From: Lysobacter gummosus
GTDB taxonomy: Bacteria > Pseudomonadota > Gammaproteobacteria > Xanthomonadales > Xanthomonadaceae
Assembly (NCBI RefSeq): GCF_001442805.1
Contig: NZ_CP011131.1
Location: 2,108,001 to 2,172,000, forward strand
Reading direction: 5' to 3'
Length of the DNA stretch: 64,000 nt
Shown one piece after another: positions 60,706 to 64,000 of the stretch. A program made the translations under genes and the position numbers. The notes below the pieces were generated by a model. That model was given only the letters and a program-made list of their open reading frames with translations. It had not been told where the DNA came from and did not search any database. Each line of letters begins with the position of its first letter. The first letter of the stretch is position 1.

Positions 60706-61476
60706 TTACTTCGGCGCCAACCGCGTCGCGCCGTCCAGGCGAATGGTCTCGCCGTTGAGATAGCGATTGCCGAGGATGTACGCGACCAGATCGGCGAATT
60801 CTTCCGGACGGCCCAGGCGCGAAGGGAAGGGGATCGACGCGCTGAGCGACTGCTGCACCGACTCGGGCATGCCATCGACCATCGGCGTCCAGAAAATGCC
60901 CGGCGCCACGGTCATCACGCGGATGCCGAAGCGCGACAGCTCGCGCGCCATCGGCAGGGTCATCGCGACCACGCCGCCCTTGGACGCGGAATACGCGGCC
61001 TGGCCGATCTGGCCTTCGTAGGCGGCCACCGAAGCGGTGTTGACGATCACGCCGCGCTCGCCGTCCTCGCCCGCCTCGTTGCCCTGCATCAGGTTCGCCG
61101 CCGCCTTGGCGACGTTGAAGCTGCCGACCAGATTCACCATCACCGTGGTCTGGAACTGCGACAGCGCCATCGGCGCGTCCTTGCCCAGCACCCGGCCGGC
61201 GCCGAGGATGCCGGCGCAGTTGATCGCGACATTGAGGCCGCCCAGGAACTCCTTGGCCGCGTTCAAGTTCTCGGCGACGCCGGCTTCGTGGGTGACGTCG
61301 GTGCGGAAATAGCGGGCCTTGTCCTCGCCGAGCGAGGCCACGGCCTGCGCGGCCTTGTCGTCGTTGACGTCGAACAGCGCGACCTTGCCGCCGCGGGCGA
61401 CCAGGTGCTGGGCCACGGCCAGGCCGAGGCCGGAGACGCCGCCGGTGATCACGGCGCGGACGTTGTCGAGTTGCAT
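60706..61476 (-). CDS. Short-chain dehydrogenase (3-hydroxyacyl-CoA dehydrogenase type 2-like)
   Basis: 256 residues. The Rossmann NAD loop is TGGVSGLGLAVAQHL, the adenine Asp is in VALFDVNDDKA, the NAG motif is NCAGILGAG, and the catalytic Ser-Tyr-Lys is in NTASVAAYEGQIGQAAYSASK. PGIFWTPMVDGMP and the overall layout resemble HSD17B10-type enzymes of fatty-acid or branched-chain oxidation. Located immediately upstream of efpL on the same strand; no beta-oxidation partner is nearby. Confidence 0.9.
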   Translation of the reverse strand: MQLDNVRAVITGGVSGLGLAVAQHLVARGGKVALFDVNDDKAAQAVASLGEDKARYFRTDVTHEAGVAENLNAAKEFLGGLNVAINCAGILGAGRVLGKDAPMALSQFQTTVMVNLVGSFNVAKAAANLMQGNEAGEDGERGVIVNTASVAAYEGQIGQAAYSASKGGVVAMTLPMARELSRFGIRVMTVAPGIFWTPMVDGMPESVQQSLSASIPFPSRLGRPEEFADLVAYILGNRYLNGETIRLDGATRLAPK

Positions 61477-61652
61477 GGGCGGTCCTGAAGGCGGAAAACC
61501 GCCATTCTAAAGGACGGCGGGAATCGTCGCCCGGACGGCGGGCAGGGCGGGGCTTGGCGACCCGAAGCCTGCCCGGGGACCGGCGCGGGCGGTCAGGCCG
61601 GCGGGCAGGCCGTAAAGCCATGGGCCGGAGACAGGGCGGCCCGGCCGGGGCA

Positions 61653-62135
61653 CTACAGACTGCGCAGATACCAAGTGTTGACGCCACGCAACCCGCCGTA
61701 GCCCATCGGCGCTTCCAATAGTTGGAAACTGTTCGCCTCCAGCACCCGTTGCGCTTCGCTCATGCGATCGAGCACCTCGACATAGCACTGATCGAAGCCG
61801 AACCCGCGCGCGGTCAGCAGGCAGCGATCCAGCAGCGCCTGTCCCAGCCCCAGCCCGCGTACCGACGGCAACAGATAGAACTTGCGCAGTTCGCAGATGC
61901 GGTCGGTGCCGCCCAGCAATGGGCCGACGCCGGCGCCGCCACCCAGGCGGCCCTCGCGTTCGACCACGAAGTAGGCGCTGCGCGGCAGGCTGTAGGCGCG
62001 CTGCATCGCGTCGACCTCCGGATCGCTGATCGCGCCGGCGCCGAACTCGCTCATCACCTGACGGATGATGGCCGCCGCGGCGGCGTCGTCGCGGGCCTGG
62101 ATCGGACGCAGTACGACACCGGGAGGCAGGGCCAT
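61653..62135 (-). CDS. GNAT acetyltransferase 2
   Basis: 160 residues. Motif A is CELRKFYLLPSVRGLGLGQA (L-x-P-x-x-R-G-L-G-L-G), then LLDRCLLTARGFGFDQCYVE and VLEANSFQLLEAPMGY. The N-terminal IRQVMSEFGAGAISDPEVDA precedes the acceptor site. Substrate unknown. It is separated from the next minus-strand gene upstream by 112 bp. Confidence 0.87.
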   Translation of the reverse strand: MALPPGVVLRPIQARDDAAAAAIIRQVMSEFGAGAISDPEVDAMQRAYSLPRSAYFVVEREGRLGGGAGVGPLLGGTDRICELRKFYLLPSVRGLGLGQALLDRCLLTARGFGFDQCYVEVLDRMSEAQRVLEANSFQLLEAPMGYGGLRGVNTWYLRSL

Positions 62136-62247
62136 GAGGTGAATCTCCTGATCGCGAGGCTGTCATCCTCGCTCAGACCGCCGCGCTTGCGAAGTGCGTC
62201 GCGGCCGATGTGGGAACGAAAGCCGCCGGGGCGGCCGCGATGTCCGC

Positions 62248-62859
62248 TCAGCGCGCCGTAACGCGTTTGAACTGCGGATCCGAGTACAGCTGCCGCAACA
62301 AGGTCTGCATCGCCGTCAGCAAGCGATCGGACGTCAGCGAGCGCGCGATCCACGGCGTGCCCGCGTGCGGCCACACCTGCTCGATGCTCAGATCGCGCTC
62401 CATCAAGGCCGCGCCGTCGCGGCGCAGGCTGACGTGCAGGACGACGCTGGCGCGGTTGATGCCCGACGACGGCGCCGGGCCGACCTGATAACGGCGCAGA
62501 TCGCCGTCGATATCGATCGTCGCCTGCGCGCTCAACCGGCCGGCGGCCTGCAGTTCGGCGGACAAGGCATCGCGCAGATACACCGCCGCCTCGGCCGCTT
62601 CCCGCGTGGCCTGATCGTCGGCGCCGCGCGCGGCGGTGAAGCGGCCGACCCGCAGCGGCGCGGCATCGGTCTGATGACTAAGGATGTCGGTGTTGGCGAC
62701 CGAGACCCGGTACTCGGGCAAACCCGCCCACGCCGGCGCGGACAACGCCGTCGCGGCGATAACGGCGTACAACGCGAACACGCGCAGCGGATGCGGCCGA
62801 TGCGCGCGCACCGGCAATGCGAGCGCACGCGGCGCACGCGTTCGGATAGCCAGATTCAT
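62248..62859 (-). CDS. Exported protein of unknown function
   Basis: 203 residues. A long basic N-terminus (RTRAPRALALPVRAHRPHPL) precedes a hydrophobic segment (VFALYAVIAATALSAPAWAG) that looks like a signal peptide. The mature part (VSVANTDILSHQTDAAPLRV, VYLRDALSAELQAAGRLSAQ, LLTAMQTLLRQLYSDPQF) has the strand-helix pattern of small periplasmic lipoprotein-like YajG or transport-auxiliary proteins, but no lipobox. A start nearer the hydrophobic segment is possible. Confidence 0.7.
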   Translation of the reverse strand: MNLAIRTRAPRALALPVRAHRPHPLRVFALYAVIAATALSAPAWAGLPEYRVSVANTDILSHQTDAAPLRVGRFTAARGADDQATREAAEAAVYLRDALSAELQAAGRLSAQATIDIDGDLRRYQVGPAPSSGINRASVVLHVSLRRDGAALMERDLSIEQVWPHAGTPWIARSLTSDRLLTAMQTLLRQLYSDPQFKRVTAR

Positions 62860-63053
62860 CGAACTCCCCCTATGGTGCGCAGCCGCGACGATCCAGCGAT
62901 GGCGTCGGCGAGCCGCCGGTCTTTATAGCGCGCGGCCGACGGGTTTCCAATGGCGTTGATCGCGGCAACTGGCGCGCGATACCCATCGCCCCACACAATG
63001 GGCGAGATCGCACGCCCGGGCTCTGCCCAGTCACCTCACTTCGGTTCCTCTCC

Positions 63054-64000
63054 ATGCTCGACCGCTTGCGCAATCTGTTCAAAACAGCCTCGCCGCCATC
63101 GCCGCAAACCCCGCCACCCGTCGCGGTTCCGGTGCCCGAAGTCGCGATGCACTGGTGGGGCGATACCCGCCAACCGCTGCCGGACTGGGAACGTATCGCC
63201 GAAGCCGAGCGCCCGGACTGGTCGGATGCCGAACGCGATGCGTTCTGGACCGCGGCTGCCGAGCGCTGGCTGCAGGCGCTGGCGCAATCGCTGGGGCCCG
63301 ATTACCACGTACTGTCATCCGAGCGCTTTTTGCTGCTGACCGCATTGGAATCCGCCGACGCCCAGTCGTTCCTGAAGTTCTGCGAATCGGCGCGGCGCTG
63401 GATCGTGCGCAACCTGGGCTCGCTGGCGCAGCCCATCGGCGGCGGCAAGCACGTGTGCCTGATCTTCATGGAAGACGATCAGTACTACGACTACGTCGCC
63501 CACTACTACCCCGAAGGCGGCGAATACGCGATGTCCTCGGGGATGTTCGTCAACGCCGGCTACGGCCATTTCGCCCTGTGCGAAAACGATGCCGACGCCA
63601 TGCATCCCACCATCGCCCACGAACTCACCCACGCCTTGCTCGCGCATCTGCCCATTCCGACCTGGGTCAACGAAGGCATGGCGGTCAACACCGAACACAG
63701 CCTGTTCCCACGTCTGGGCGACCCGCGCGCCTCGCTCTACACCCCGAAGGAAATCGCGCAGAAACACGCCGCGTTCTGGACTGCCGAACGCATCCAGGAA
63801 TACTGGTCCGGCGCCGCCTTCCACCGTACCGACGACGGCAACCTGCTGTCCTACGACCTCGCCAAGAAAATGATCGGCCTGGCCGCGCGCGACCACGATG
63901 CCTTCGTCCCCTTTGTTCTGGCCGCCCATCGCGACGACGCCGGCCAGGCCGCCGGCGAGCATCTGGGCTACCCCGTGCAACACCTGCTCGAGGCCGTGCT
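63054..64000 (+). CDS. HExxH metalloprotease-like protein, 3' end outside the window
   Basis: At least 315 residues from the ATG at 63054; the frame is open to the window edge. After a Pro-rich N-terminus (ASPPSPQTPPPVAVPVPE) come helices, a strand region (HVCLIFMEDDQYYDYVAHYY) and the zinc motif HPTIAHELTHALLAH, with a downstream Glu in WVNEGMAV. This is the HExxH plus distal Glu pattern of gluzincin or peptidase-MA-like proteins. No signal peptide is visible, so cytoplasmic action or an atypical route is possible. Function beyond probable zinc peptidase is unknown. Confidence 0.82.
   Translation, partial: MLDRLRNLFKTASPPSPQTPPPVAVPVPEVAMHWWGDTRQPLPDWERIAEAERPDWSDAERDAFWTAAAERWLQALAQSLGPDYHVLSSERFLLLTALESADAQSFLKFCESARRWIVRNLGSLAQPIGGGKHVCLIFMEDDQYYDYVAHYYPEGGEYAMSSGMFVNAGYGHFALCENDADAMHPTIAHELTHALLAHLPIPTWVNEGMAVNTEHSLFPRLGDPRASLYTPKEIAQKHAAFWTAERIQEYWSGAAFHRTDDGNLLSYDLAKKMIGLAARDHDAFVPFVLAAHRDDAGQAAGEHLGYPVQHLLEAV

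Overview
The window is a 64 kb piece of a high-GC gammaproteobacterial chromosome that looks like Lysobacter or a close Xanthomonadaceae relative. The reasons are the codon usage, Xanthomonadales-type type IV secretion effector tails (XVIPCD), the TrpR-like gene heading a complete histidine operon, a bifunctional HisB of the xanthomonad type, and several families of palindromic intergenic repeats typical of this group. No prophage, complete insertion sequence, rRNA or CRISPR array is visible. Names rest on motif and family recognition by eye; no database search was run.

Layout. 1-4.7 kb: pgaABC (poly-GlcNAc export, deacetylation, synthesis) on the minus strand, with a 9-bp inverted repeat in its leader. 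5.0-8.4 kb: a secreted GH92 alpha-mannosidase. 9.1-11.4 kb: a large exported protein of unknown function. 11.4-15.8 kb: a divergent block of MFS transporter and methyltransferase against a GT2 glycosyltransferase and a NodB-type deacetylase. 15.8-20.0 kb: a four-gene run of exported proteins including an OmpA-family protein. 20.5-27.7 kb: two probable type IV effector modules. The first is an XVIPCD effector with a lipoprotein immunity candidate. The second is the highlight: three tandem 134-residue paralogues followed by a 1209-residue protein with an N-terminal PIN-type nuclease domain, a peptidoglycan-binding domain and a C-terminal XVIPCD.

28.2-34.8 kb: tRNA-Pro(CGG), hisS (TTG start), a long histidine/aromatic ammonia-lyase, a 2OG-Fe(II) oxygenase and a membrane GGDEF diguanylate cyclase. 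34.9-42.95 kb: a TrpR-like regulator and hisGDCBHAF(IE), nearly all overlapping and driven from a promoter covered by a near-perfect 26-bp palindrome. hisB carries an in-frame insertion containing a palindromic repeat, and hisH contains a nine-G tract.

43.1-64 kb: an unknown cytosolic protein, a secreted metallophosphatase, a YdeI-like protein, a degenerate AroQ-like protein, mtnBDC (methionine salvage), two APC amino-acid permeases, a NUDIX hydrolase, a repeat cluster, a lipase-like hydrolase, a methyltransferase with an AraC/GyrI-type regulator, a Tat-exported phospholipase C with a Pho-box-like upstream site, two GNAT acetyltransferases, an EF-P-like protein (EfpL/YeiP), a short-chain dehydrogenase, and at the right edge a truncated HExxH metalloprotease-like gene.

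Together the genes show a surface-polysaccharide and exported-enzyme lifestyle with contact-dependent antibacterial weaponry, beside ordinary housekeeping metabolism.
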